Shown: positions 45,368-54,518 of the stretch, in pieces
Position numbering within the stretch: the stretch's first letter is position 1
How the letters are laid out: the number at the start of each line of letters is the position of its first letter
Source of the DNA: Litorilituus sp.
GTDB lineage: Bacteria > Pseudomonadota > Gammaproteobacteria > Enterobacterales > Alteromonadaceae
Direction of reading: 5' to 3'
DNA length: 64,000 nucleotides
Assembly (NCBI GenBank): GCA_030754235.1
Contig: JASMAS010000059.1
Span: 58,606-122,605 of the forward strand
Notes under the pieces: generated by a model
What the model was told of the DNA's origin: nothing
What the model saw: the letters and a program-made list of their open reading frames with translations, nothing else
Database searches by the model: none
Position numbers and translations under genes: made by a program

Positions 45368-48300
45368 TCACTTTTCAAAATAAAACTTCGCTCTATTTTG
45401 CTTATAATTACCCACCTCATTCATGGTTTGAGCATTATATAAACGACCATTGACCATGGTATAGGTGACTTTATCACTTAAACGAATATTTTGACTCACG
45501 TCACCATCAACCACAATTAAGTCAGCTAACTTGCCGACTTTAATTGAGCCAAGTTGCTCATCTAAACCCAGTGTTTTCGCTGGAGACATAGTGGCCGTTC
45601 GAAGCGCTTGCAATGGGGTCATTCCACCTTGCGCCATCATCCACATTTCCCAATGCATTGCTAAGCCTTCACGCTGACCATGCCCGCCAGCATTGACTTT
45701 AATACCCAAATCTTGTAATTCTTTGGCCACTTTAGCCACATTAATGTGGTTATAATGATTTAAAGGTGCTTTCGGACGTCGCATAGCGCGAGGCTGTAAA
45801 AACTCACTAGGTACATATTGACTTAATCTAGGGTGTAACCACACATCTGTCGTGTCATACCAATAGTTTTCTCCCCAAATACCACCATATGCAACCACTA
45901 AGGTTGGAGTATAGGCCATTTGAGATTGCGCCCATAACTGCTTAACATCATCATAGACGTTAGCAACAGGAATAGAGTGTTCAAGGGTTGTATGACCATC
46001 AACAACCATGGTTAAATTGTGTTGTAATAATGAACCACCTTCAGGAACCACTAGCATATTTAACTCGCGCGCAGCTTGGATAAATTGCTGACGTTGGTTT
46101 CTACGCGGTTGATTGTAACTTTTAACACTAAAAGCGCCGGCCTTTTTTAATCGCTCTACATGAAACTTAGCATCAGCTAAATTATCAACATGAGCGGTGT
46201 AGCCAGCATAGTTAGCACCATAAAGTATTTTGCCTGTCGAAAATAAACGTGCGGCAACAATGGTTCCTGCTTTTTGCATTTCACTGGCAGCAAAAAATTC
46301 ATTGGTATCATTGGAAGGATCATGAATACTGGTTACCCCTAATGCTAATCCGGCATAATTCTTCCAGTTTTGTTGAGGGATAATTTGACTATTCCCCTGT
46401 GGACCATGGGCATGTGCATCAATTAAACCCGGCATAATGCTCTTTCCGGTAATGTCAATAATTTTTGCTGATTTAGGAATAGTGACTTGTGATTTTTCTC
46501 CTAGGGCTTTGATGATATTTTCTTCAACTAAAACCACACCGTTATCAATAACTTCATCGCCTTCCATGGTGATCACCTTGCCACCAACAAAAGCTATTAG
46601 CCCCGAGGGTTTATCAGCTTTCTTTTGATAGCCTAAGTCAGTTTTAGTAATACGAGAGTCAGCTGTGGTCTTGATCTCACTCGTAGCATGAGTATTTATG
46701 GCAAATAAATTCTCGATACTGGCTTGATATAAGTCAGGCCCTAAGCTCCAATAGAGCTTGTTTGAATCACGACTCCAATTCAAACCTTGACCAGCACGAA
46801 CCGATAATTGCTTAACCGGTAAATTACCACCTTTAGGGCCAATATTTATCACATCACCACGCTCAACAAACGGTGTCACAAACACTTTAAAACGCTCTGC
46901 AAACGCTAAATAGTCTCCACTTGGTGAGACTCGATATTCAGTGGAAAATTTTCCTTGGTATAAAGTGCGGTCATCTTTACCATCTATACTTACATAAGCT
47001 AATTGTGGTTTTTCACCTTTGCGAACCACATAAATATTTTCATTACTACGCCCAAAATGAGCTTGCTGCCCCTGTTTAGTAATTAACTTAGGTGTACTCC
47101 CTTTACGTTCCCCTTTTGCTGATATAGCGTAAATGCCTGTATTAAGATCCCAGGTTGGCTCCGTGATATAGCCTCCTGAAATTTTGCGGTAAACGATCAT
47201 CTCGCCATCAGGAGAAAATATTGGCTCTATATATTTACCTTTGTGTTTGAGTAGCGACTTTCCTTTACCACCGCGACTTGACACTACACGTATTTGCCCT
47301 TGTTGTTGATCATGCCATGTCGCATAAACCACTTTTTTTCCATCACGCGAAAAACTTGGATTTAATTCAAAGTGAGACGTTTGTTTTGTTAACCGTTTAG
47401 GCTTACCTTTCACTTTGTCTTCACTGATATTACGCGTATAAATATGCCCCATAGATTCAAAAACAACTTGTTTACCATCAGGTGATATTTTGACATCACG
47501 CAGCATTTTAACGTCAAATTTTTCTTGTGCAATGACTTGGGTAAACTGAAGTGCATGTTGAATTTTTTTACGAGTTTTAACATGAAAATCAATCACCTTA
47601 GTTTTATTACTAGCAATATCTAATTGGTTAATTTTACCGTTATCCCAAAAAACTAAACTATCACTTTTAGGCGTCCAAGCAATATTAGGGTAAACACCAT
47701 GTATTGCCCAAGTTTCTTGTAAGTCGCGCTCTAGGTTTTCATAAATTTTTGTTTCTTCGCCGCTTTGTAAATTATATAAATAAAGGTTTGAAGAAAAATC
47801 ATCTCGACTTATAAAGGCAATGTACTTACCGTCAGGTGATGGTGTTGGACGAATAGCGCCCCCTTGTCCTGAAATAAGGGTCTCAATCTCACCGGTTGCT
47901 AATTCTAGGCGCTTAATTTTATAAATGCCTTTAACCGAATCTTTTGAATAATGAAATGTTTTACCCGGTGTAGCATCTTGAGAAAAGTAAACATATTTGC
48001 CATCGGCTGAATAGGCTGGCTCACCTAAGTCTTTTTGTTCATTAGGCCTTTTCGTTAACATAACACCGCTACCACCCGTTTTGTGATAAAGCCAAACTTC
48101 CCCTGCACCTAACGAACGTGTACTCGTGTAATGCTTTCTCCCTATTAAAAAGTTACCATCAGGTGACCAAGCCGGACTATTTAATAAACGAAACTGCTCT
48201 GTTGACACGGCCTTACCATGACTACCGTCACGGTTCATTATCCATAAGTTATCACCACCGTCTTGATCAGAAGTAAAAGCGATATGCTTTCCATCAGGAC

Positions 48301-48631
48301 TAAATCGTGGCTGCATTTGCCAAGCAATATCTGTCATTAACGGTGTCGCTTCACCCCCTGTTATTGGCATAGTGTAAATATCGCCTAATAAATCAAAAAC
48401 TAAGGTGCTTCCATCAGGACTTACATCCACATTCATCCAAGTACCAGAGCTGACGTCAATATGAATGTCTTTGAATTTTCCTTGAGGGGCGTTAACTGAC
48501 CAAGTGGTTTTACCTGTTTGCTCTTGATTATTTTCTTGGTTATCAGCGGCATTCACTTGCATTGCAACAGGCAGTGTACTACTGGCTAAAAGTAATGATT
48601 GAACAATGACTTTTTTTAGTTTTTCTAACAT
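45368..48631 (-). CDS. Secreted PD40-repeat / amidohydrolase fusion protein
   Basis: 1087 residues with a signal peptide. Residues 50-640 carry repeated TolB-like PD40 blades (recurring SPDGKxIAF / FSPDG units). Residues 680-1080 are an amidohydrolase domain with MPGLIDAHAHGPQG (metal-binding HxH), TTLEHSIPVA, NAGGHGQREGLAMHWEM and KVGKLADLIVVDGD. Family members are annotated as amidohydrolases or imidazolonepropionase-like; the substrate is unknown. The propeller may gate or present substrate. Not in an operon. Confidence 0.88.
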   Translation of the reverse strand: MLEKLKKVIVQSLLLASSTLPVAMQVNAADNQENNQEQTGKTTWSVNAPQGKFKDIHIDVSSGTWMNVDVSPDGSTLVFDLLGDIYTMPITGGEATPLMTDIAWQMQPRFSPDGKHIAFTSDQDGGDNLWIMNRDGSHGKAVSTEQFRLLNSPAWSPDGNFLIGRKHYTSTRSLGAGEVWLYHKTGGSGVMLTKRPNEQKDLGEPAYSADGKYVYFSQDATPGKTFHYSKDSVKGIYKIKRLELATGEIETLISGQGGAIRPTPSPDGKYIAFISRDDFSSNLYLYNLQSGEETKIYENLERDLQETWAIHGVYPNIAWTPKSDSLVFWDNGKINQLDIASNKTKVIDFHVKTRKKIQHALQFTQVIAQEKFDVKMLRDVKISPDGKQVVFESMGHIYTRNISEDKVKGKPKRLTKQTSHFELNPSFSRDGKKVVYATWHDQQQGQIRVVSSRGGKGKSLLKHKGKYIEPIFSPDGEMIVYRKISGGYITEPTWDLNTGIYAISAKGERKGSTPKLITKQGQQAHFGRSNENIYVVRKGEKPQLAYVSIDGKDDRTLYQGKFSTEYRVSPSGDYLAFAERFKVFVTPFVERGDVINIGPKGGNLPVKQLSVRAGQGLNWSRDSNKLYWSLGPDLYQASIENLFAINTHATSEIKTTADSRITKTDLGYQKKADKPSGLIAFVGGKVITMEGDEVIDNGVVLVEENIIKALGEKSQVTIPKSAKIIDITGKSIMPGLIDAHAHGPQGNSQIIPQQNWKNYAGLALGVTSIHDPSNDTNEFFAASEMQKAGTIVAARLFSTGKILYGANYAGYTAHVDNLADAKFHVERLKKAGAFSVKSYNQPRRNQRQQFIQAARELNMLVVPEGGSLLQHNLTMVVDGHTTLEHSIPVANVYDDVKQLWAQSQMAYTPTLVVAYGGIWGENYWYDTTDVWLHPRLSQYVPSEFLQPRAMRRPKAPLNHYNHINVAKVAKELQDLGIKVNAGGHGQREGLAMHWEMWMMAQGGMTPLQALRTATMSPAKTLGLDEQLGSIKVGKLADLIVVDGDVSQNIRLSDKVTYTMVNGRLYNAQTMNEVGNYKQNRAKFYFEK

Positions 48632-48766
48632 ATTTCAATACCTTAAATAAAGGGTGACATGTACCTTATCCCGATTAGCGAAGTGTTCGGGTAATTATGT
48701 TTGATTACGATGGCGTACAATATAATGTAATTTGATCTACGCTGATACGGCTTAAGGTTAAGTTGA

Positions 48767-49384
48767 TTAAATTTGATAGCCCCAACGAGGCATAATTTTT
48801 TGATCAACCCCAAGGTGATCTAACACTCGCCCCACCATAAAATCAACTAAATCATTAATAGATTTTGGTTGATGATAAAAGCCCGGTGCTGCAGGCATTA
48901 TTGTCACACCATGCTGAGAAAGGCTAAGCATATTCGTTAAATGAATGGTCGAGAAAGGACTTTCTCTTACCACTAAAATAAGCTGTCCTCGTTCTTTAAT
49001 AACCACATCAGCAGCTCGCTCTATTAAATTATCACTCATGCCTTGACTTATAGCAGCAAGAGTTCCCACAGAGCATGGGCAAACCACCATTTGTTTAGGC
49101 GCAGCAGAGCCTGACGCGACAGGAGAGAACCATTGCTCTTTACCAAACACTTTTATTTGTTCATCTTTGCCATTAAACTTTTTAGTTAACTCTTTAGCAG
49201 CGCCATCAGGCGATGCGGGTAATTTAACGTTTACTTCGGTATCAAGCACTATTCTACCAGCGCTAGAGCATAATAAATAAATTTGAAAATTAGCTGCGAC
49301 TAAGCATTCTATTAACCTTAAAGCATAAGACGCCCCCGATGCGCCGGTAATCGCAATAGTAATTTTTTGAGTAAATTTTGACAC
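48767..49384 (-). CDS. ubiX: Flavin prenyltransferase UbiX
   Basis: 205 residues. Makes prenylated FMN for the UbiD decarboxylase of ubiquinone synthesis. Motifs [15 protein letters not shown] at the start, [29 protein letters not shown], and [19 protein letters not shown]. It follows mpl with one base between stop and start, so they are co-transcribed. Confidence 0.95.
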   Translation of the reverse strand: MSKFTQKITIAITGASGASYALRLIECLVAANFQIYLLCSSAGRIVLDTEVNVKLPASPDGAAKELTKKFNGKDEQIKVFGKEQWFSPVASGSAAPKQMVVCPCSVGTLAAISQGMSDNLIERAADVVIKERGQLILVVRESPFSTIHLTNMLSLSQHGVTIMPAAPGFYHQPKSINDLVDFMVGRVLDHLGVDQKIMPRWGYQI

Positions 49385-49385
49385 G

Positions 49386-50798
49386 TTATAGTTTTTCCTC
49401 TGGAAATTTTTCAGTTAATGTCGTTAATATTTTATGATGTATATTACCAAAACCGCCATTACTCATCACGACAATAGTATCGCCCGCTTTGCTTTGCTCA
49501 ATAATATCACTCACTAAAGCCTTAATACTTTTTTCGACCAAACAGGGCTGACGACACTGATTAATGAGTGCTTCAACAGACCACTTTATCTGTTCATCTT
49601 GAAAAATAAAGACGAGGTCGGCTTGAGCTAATGACTGTGGTAAAAGATCGTTGTGAACTCCTGATTTCATGGTGTTTGATCTTGGCTCTAATACCGCCAA
49701 TAAACGCCCCTCCTTTGAGTCATACTGTTTTTGTGCATCAATCTTAGTTCTCACGCTCGCTAAAGTTTTAGCAATCGCGGTAGGGTGATGGGCAAAATCA
49801 TCATAAACACAGATAGAATTTACGGTGCCTTTAAGTTCTAAACGACGTTTGGTATTGATAAATTCAGTCAACGCTTCAATAGCAATATGACTGGGTACCC
49901 CCGCATGTCGAGCAGCAGCAATAGCCATTAAACCATTATCAATATTAAAATCACCAATAAGCGACCATTTCACCACTCCTTGCCTAATACCATTAAATGA
50001 AACAGCAAACTCACTGCCATCAGCAGATTTTTTTTCAGCTTGCCAGCCTTGTTTACAGGCACTTTGCTCTGTAGGTGTCCAGCACCCCATGGCTAAGGTT
50101 TCATTAACAGCTTCTTCATTTTTAGGAGATAAGATTAAACCATTGCTTGGCACCATGCGCACCAAGTGATGAAACTGGCGTTGAATTTGTGCCAAGTCAT
50201 CAAAGATATCACCATGGTCAAACTCAAGATTATTAATCACCAAGGTTCTTGGTCGATAATGAACAAACTTAGATCGTTTATCAAAAAAGGCAGTATCATA
50301 CTCATCTGCTTCAATAACAAAAAAAGGAGCGTTACCTAAACGAGCAGAACACGTGAAATTTTGCGGCACACCGCCAATTAAAAACCCAGGCGATAGCTGG
50401 GCATATTCTAAAATCCAAGCTAACATGCTGCTGGTAGTTGTTTTTCCATGCGTGCCTGAAACAGCCAGTACCCAACGATCTTTTAATACATTTTCTAATA
50501 ACCATTGTGGCGCTGATATATAAGGTATATTACGATCAAGCATATATTCCACCATCACATTACCTCTAGACATCGCATTACCGACAATAACTACATCAGG
50601 CTCGTCATCAAAATACTCAACCTGGTAACCTTGCTTTAACTCAATGCCTAATTGTTCTAATTGTGTACTCATAGGCGGATAAACATGGGCATCACAACCT
50701 GTCACTTTAAAGCCAAGCTCTTTTGCTAACGCTGCAATTCCGCCCATAAAGGTGCCACAAATACCAAGAATATGTATATGTTGAGTTTTATTTGACAT
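49386..50798 (-). CDS. mpl: UDP-N-acetylmuramate:L-alanyl-gamma-D-glutamyl-meso-diaminopimelate ligase
   Basis: 470 residues, Mur-ligase family. [23 protein letters not shown] at the start, ATP-binding [19 protein letters not shown], and [20 protein letters not shown]. It reattaches recycled murein tripeptide to UDP-MurNAc. Upstream of ubiX. Confidence 0.96.
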   Translation of the reverse strand: MSNKTQHIHILGICGTFMGGIAALAKELGFKVTGCDAHVYPPMSTQLEQLGIELKQGYQVEYFDDEPDVVIVGNAMSRGNVMVEYMLDRNIPYISAPQWLLENVLKDRWVLAVSGTHGKTTTSSMLAWILEYAQLSPGFLIGGVPQNFTCSARLGNAPFFVIEADEYDTAFFDKRSKFVHYRPRTLVINNLEFDHGDIFDDLAQIQRQFHHLVRMVPSNGLILSPKNEEAVNETLAMGCWTPTEQSACKQGWQAEKKSADGSEFAVSFNGIRQGVVKWSLIGDFNIDNGLMAIAAARHAGVPSHIAIEALTEFINTKRRLELKGTVNSICVYDDFAHHPTAIAKTLASVRTKIDAQKQYDSKEGRLLAVLEPRSNTMKSGVHNDLLPQSLAQADLVFIFQDEQIKWSVEALINQCRQPCLVEKSIKALVSDIIEQSKAGDTIVVMSNGGFGNIHHKILTTLTEKFPEEKL

Positions 50799-50892
50799 GT
50801 TCAGCCATAAGAAAAGTTAAAAAAACGTGAAAGATAGAAGCGGTTAATATACCTTAGTCGGTAAGAATAAGTAAAAATATATTGGACAAAAC

Positions 50893-52827
50893 ATGTCACT
50901 ACCAAAAGTTAGCGCCCTGAGTATTTACCCCATAAAGTCAACCGCAGGCATTAATCTACAGCAAGCATGGGTAGATGATTTAGGTTTTGCCTTTGATCGC
51001 CGCTTTGTACTTTGTGATAACGCAGGACAATTTATTACCGGTCGAAGCCAGCCAAGGTTATGTTTAGTGAAAACCAATTTAACGACAACAGGTATTAGGC
51101 TTACTGCCCCTAACATGACGCCGTTAACATTAACCTACCAAGCTTTTAGTCAACAATATAAAGAGGTTACCATATGGGGTGATACCCTTGCGGGTCAAGC
51201 TTGCTCTGCAACTGCAAACACATGGTTTAGCCATTATTTACGGCAAGAATGCACACTACTTTTCTTTGGCGAAGAGTCCTTTCGAGAAAGAAAGGCTAAT
51301 ACACCACAAGCAAGAAAATTGGCCTTTGCCGATGGCTACCCTTTATTATTAATTTCTCAAGCATCTTTGGGTGACATCAATGACAAACTTGCCCTGCAAG
51401 GTTTACCAAGTGTGAGCATGGCACAATTCAGGCCTAATATTATCATCGACAATACCCTGCCATTTGCTGAAGATGGCTGGCAACATATTCGTATTGGCGA
51501 CGTAGATTTTACAGTAAGCAAACCTTGCGAACGCTGTATATTTACTACCATAAACCCTGAAACAGGTCAAAAAGACAATCAGACTCAACCACTTAAAACC
51601 CTACATTCCTATCGAAAGACTGATGAAGGAGAAGTTTTATTTGGGCAAAATTTAATCGCGTTAAATCAAGGTAACATTGCATTGGGCGATACGGTTACCA
51701 TTTCATCAAAACAAACACCACCTAGATTTAAACAACCACAACCTATTCTTATACAAGAAATGGCACAAAAAAACGCACCAGCAAACTCTAAATTATTAAC
51801 GCTGACCTGCAAACACATCATGAATGAAACAGTCGATGTCAAAACATTTATCTTTGACGTCCCCCAAAACGATAATATTCATTATTTACCTGGTCAGCAT
51901 ATCAATTTCACGATAAATATGTTTAATGTAAAGCAAACCTGTTGTTATACCATTTCATCAGCACCCTTAACCGCCAATGAAAAACAAATTTCAATAACCA
52001 TCAAGCGCGTGACTCAAGGTAGGGTCTCTAACTTTTTCCATGACCATTTTACTGTTGGTGATAGCATAATTACGCAAAAACCCAGCGGTAAATTTCACTT
52101 ACCACATGATTTACCTGAAAAAATATTATTACTCTCTGCGGGCAGTGGCATCACTCCTATGTTGTCTATGCTGCGCTATATGGCAGATAAAAAAGTAAAT
52201 AACCAGATTGTTTTTTTTCATAGTGCCCACAGTGAACAAGACTTAATCGCTAAAGAGGAAATAGCCCGTCTAGCTCAAGAGCATGGTAATTGCCAAGTAC
52301 TTTATACATTAACTCAACCCGTTAAATCTCAATGGCAAGGCTATCAAGGCCGTTTAACAAAGCAGATGTTAGCGAATATTCCTACACTTGCACAATATCA
52401 AATTTATGTGTGTGGTCCTCAAGGATTTAGACAAGCTACACAACAGTACCTGCAACAACTTAGTATACCAAAACAGCAATATCACTGGGAAAGCTATGGC
52501 GCTAAATTCACCGGCAAACCCGAGCTTGAACAAAGTCCCTCCCCCAAGAAGAGCAGAAGCAAAAACCTCTCTATACGTTTTGATAAATGGCACAAAGACT
52601 ATCAGGCTGATAATCAGGCCAGTCTTTTAGAGCACGGTGAAGAGGCTGGGTTAATTTTGCCTGCTTCATGTCGAGCAGGTATGTGTGGTCGCTGCAAAGC
52701 TAAGCTCATTAGTGGCCAAGTAAGCCAAGGTAATAGGGATGGTTTAAGTGAACAAGAAAAGCAACAAGGTTATATTCTTTGTTGTACCAGCAAAGCACAA
52801 AGCAACGTTGTGATCAAGCACGACTAA
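50893..52827 (+). CDS. MOSC domain fused to ferredoxin-NAD(P)H reductase and 2Fe-2S ferredoxin
   Basis: 644 residues in three parts. Residues 1-275: MOSC N and MOSC domains as in YcbX (LSIYPIKSTAGI; SKPCERCIFTTINPETG with the molybdenum-binding cysteine). Residues 290-535: FAD/NAD reductase (YLPGQHINF, CCYTISSAP, LLSAGSGITPMLSMLRYM, YVCGPQGF). Residues 550-644: plant-type ferredoxin with CRAGMCGRCKAKL and a final cysteine. YcbX normally receives electrons from a separate reductase (CysJ); here the chain is joined in one protein. It probably reduces N-hydroxylated compounds. Confidence 0.88.
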   Translation: MSLPKVSALSIYPIKSTAGINLQQAWVDDLGFAFDRRFVLCDNAGQFITGRSQPRLCLVKTNLTTTGIRLTAPNMTPLTLTYQAFSQQYKEVTIWGDTLAGQACSATANTWFSHYLRQECTLLFFGEESFRERKANTPQARKLAFADGYPLLLISQASLGDINDKLALQGLPSVSMAQFRPNIIIDNTLPFAEDGWQHIRIGDVDFTVSKPCERCIFTTINPETGQKDNQTQPLKTLHSYRKTDEGEVLFGQNLIALNQGNIALGDTVTISSKQTPPRFKQPQPILIQEMAQKNAPANSKLLTLTCKHIMNETVDVKTFIFDVPQNDNIHYLPGQHINFTINMFNVKQTCCYTISSAPLTANEKQISITIKRVTQGRVSNFFHDHFTVGDSIITQKPSGKFHLPHDLPEKILLLSAGSGITPMLSMLRYMADKKVNNQIVFFHSAHSEQDLIAKEEIARLAQEHGNCQVLYTLTQPVKSQWQGYQGRLTKQMLANIPTLAQYQIYVCGPQGFRQATQQYLQQLSIPKQQYHWESYGAKFTGKPELEQSPSPKKSRSKNLSIRFDKWHKDYQADNQASLLEHGEEAGLILPASCRAGMCGRCKAKLISGQVSQGNRDGLSEQEKQQGYILCCTSKAQSNVVIKHD

Positions 52828-52856
52828 TTCGCTTCCTACATAATAAGCATGACCCG

Positions 52857-52875
52857 TTGCACTTTCATTGTGCAA
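52857..52875 (+). promoter_or_regulatory. NtrC-like palindrome upstream of narK
   Basis: TTGCAC, 7 bases, GTGCAA, close to the NtrC consensus TGCACCAnnnnnTGGTGCA in spacing and outer halves. A further half site (TGCAAGTGCAA) follows at 52884. It lies about 110 bases upstream of the predicted sigma-54 start. Confidence 0.6.
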
Positions 52876-52955
52876 CAACGTAATGCAAGTGCAACAATAT
52901 CCCTACACTTATAACAAAACAAACACAACCAACTGATTTATAAACACAAAACGAA

Positions 52956-52971
52956 TTGGCACTCCCTTTGC
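52956..52971 (+). promoter_or_regulatory. Sigma-54 promoter of the nitrate-transport unit
   Basis: TTGGCACTCCCTTTGC matches the -24/-12 consensus TTGGCACnnnnnTTGC with correct spacing (GG at 52958-52959, GC at 52970-52971). Predicted transcription start near 52983, 46 bases before the narK ATG. Implies nitrogen control. Confidence 0.88.
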
Positions 52972-53028
52972 TCCATTGATAATAACTTCTATACAGATAA
53001 TTATTTTTCTTAGGTTGGATATTGCATT

Positions 53029-54510
53029 ATGAGTAGTCAAGCAGGTATAAAATTACTTTCTTTCACCGGCAAAATGAAAGTTTTACACTTGAGTTGGATA
53101 GCCTTTTTTATTACATTCGCGGTATGGTTTAACCATGCACCATTATTAGGAGTGATTGCTAAAAGCATAGGTTTAAGTAACAGTGAAATAAAAACCTTAC
53201 TTATTCTTAATGTTGCCTTAACCATACCTGCTCGCATTATTATAGGCATGCTGACCGATAAATACGGTCCTAGAATTACCTATTCTTTGCTATTAGCATT
53301 TTGTAGTATTCCTTGCTTTATGTTTGCTACGGCGGATGATTTTCAACAAGCAGCATTAGCTCGCTTCCTACTTGGATTTATTGGCGCCGGCTTCGTTATT
53401 GGTATCCGTTTAGTCAGTGAATGGTTTCCAGCAAATGAGTTGGGCACTGCTGAAGGTATTTATGGCGGCTGGGGTAATTTTGGCTCTGCCGCAGCGGCAA
53501 TGTCACTACCTTTAATAGCACTATTTATTACCAACACTTTTGGTATAGAAGAAGGCTGGCGCTATGCTGTTGGCTTAACCGGTTTAATGAGTTTGCTATT
53601 TAGTGTTATTTTTTATCTTAATGTTAATGATACACCCAAGGGTTCAACTTACTTTAAGCCCAAGCAAAGTGGGGCGATGGAAGTCACCAGTAAAAATGAT
53701 TTTTTCTTACTACTGTTAATGAAACTACCGATGTATGGTGCTTTATCTTTATTGACTTGGAAGTTATCACCATCAGGCGTCGCCTTGCTTTCTGAACAGG
53801 CCACGGTCATTGCTTATGCTATCTTAGCCGTGTTATTAATGCTTGAAATCAAACAAACATACAAGATCAATGGACACTTATTTAAAAAAGAAGTGCCCGA
53901 AATTCACCAATATAAATTTAAGCAAGTTGCTGTACTTAATATTCTTTATTTTGCAACTTTTGGATCTGAGTTAGCGGTTATTTCTATGTTGCCATTATTT
54001 TTTGCTGAAGTATTCAGTTTAGACATGGTGTATGCAGGTATGCTCGCCTCTTTATATGCCTTTATGAATTTAATGTCCCGTCCAGGTGGTGGTTGGTTAA
54101 GTGATAAGTTTGGTCGTAAAAAAACCTTACTTATCCTAACCGCTGGGCTAGCTATAGGGTACTTTGCTATGTCATCGATAGATAGTAGCTGGCCGTTAGC
54201 TTTAGCCGTTATAACAGCCATGGCTTGCTCGTTTTTCGTTCAAGCGGGAGAAGGGGCTGTATTTGCTGCCGTACCACTGATAAAACGCCGTCTAACCGGA
54301 CAAATAGCAGGCATGACAGGTGCCTATGGTAATGTCGGTGCCGTAGTGTATTTAACTGTATTATCTATGGTCAGTTATCAAATCTTCTTTTTAGTGATTG
54401 CAGCAACGGCTGTTATAGGCTTTATTACTCTGCTCTTTATGGAAGAACCAAGAGGAACAATGACCGAGGTTAGAGAAGATGGTAGCGTTGAGTTAATTCA
54501 AGTGAGCTAG
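53029..54510 (+). CDS. narK: NarK-family nitrate/nitrite transporter (MFS)
   Basis: 493 residues with about twelve membrane helices. The opening LSWIAFFITFAVWFNHAPLL, GMLTDKYGPRITYS, the nitrate-signature region GFIGAGFVIGIRLVSEWFP...GTAEGIYGGWGNFGSAAAAMSLP, and SRPGGGWLSDKFGRKK are all typical of NarK/NasA transporters. It lies 8 bases before the kinase-phosphatase gene. No nitrate or nitrite reductase genes are present in the window. Confidence 0.92.
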   Translation: MSSQAGIKLLSFTGKMKVLHLSWIAFFITFAVWFNHAPLLGVIAKSIGLSNSEIKTLLILNVALTIPARIIIGMLTDKYGPRITYSLLLAFCSIPCFMFATADDFQQAALARFLLGFIGAGFVIGIRLVSEWFPANELGTAEGIYGGWGNFGSAAAAMSLPLIALFITNTFGIEEGWRYAVGLTGLMSLLFSVIFYLNVNDTPKGSTYFKPKQSGAMEVTSKNDFFLLLLMKLPMYGALSLLTWKLSPSGVALLSEQATVIAYAILAVLLMLEIKQTYKINGHLFKKEVPEIHQYKFKQVAVLNILYFATFGSELAVISMLPLFFAEVFSLDMVYAGMLASLYAFMNLMSRPGGGWLSDKFGRKKTLLILTAGLAIGYFAMSSIDSSWPLALAVITAMACSFFVQAGEGAVFAAVPLIKRRLTGQIAGMTGAYGNVGAVVYLTVLSMVSYQIFFLVIAATAVIGFITLLFMEEPRGTMTEVREDGSVELIQVS

Positions 54511-54518
54511 GTAAGCGT

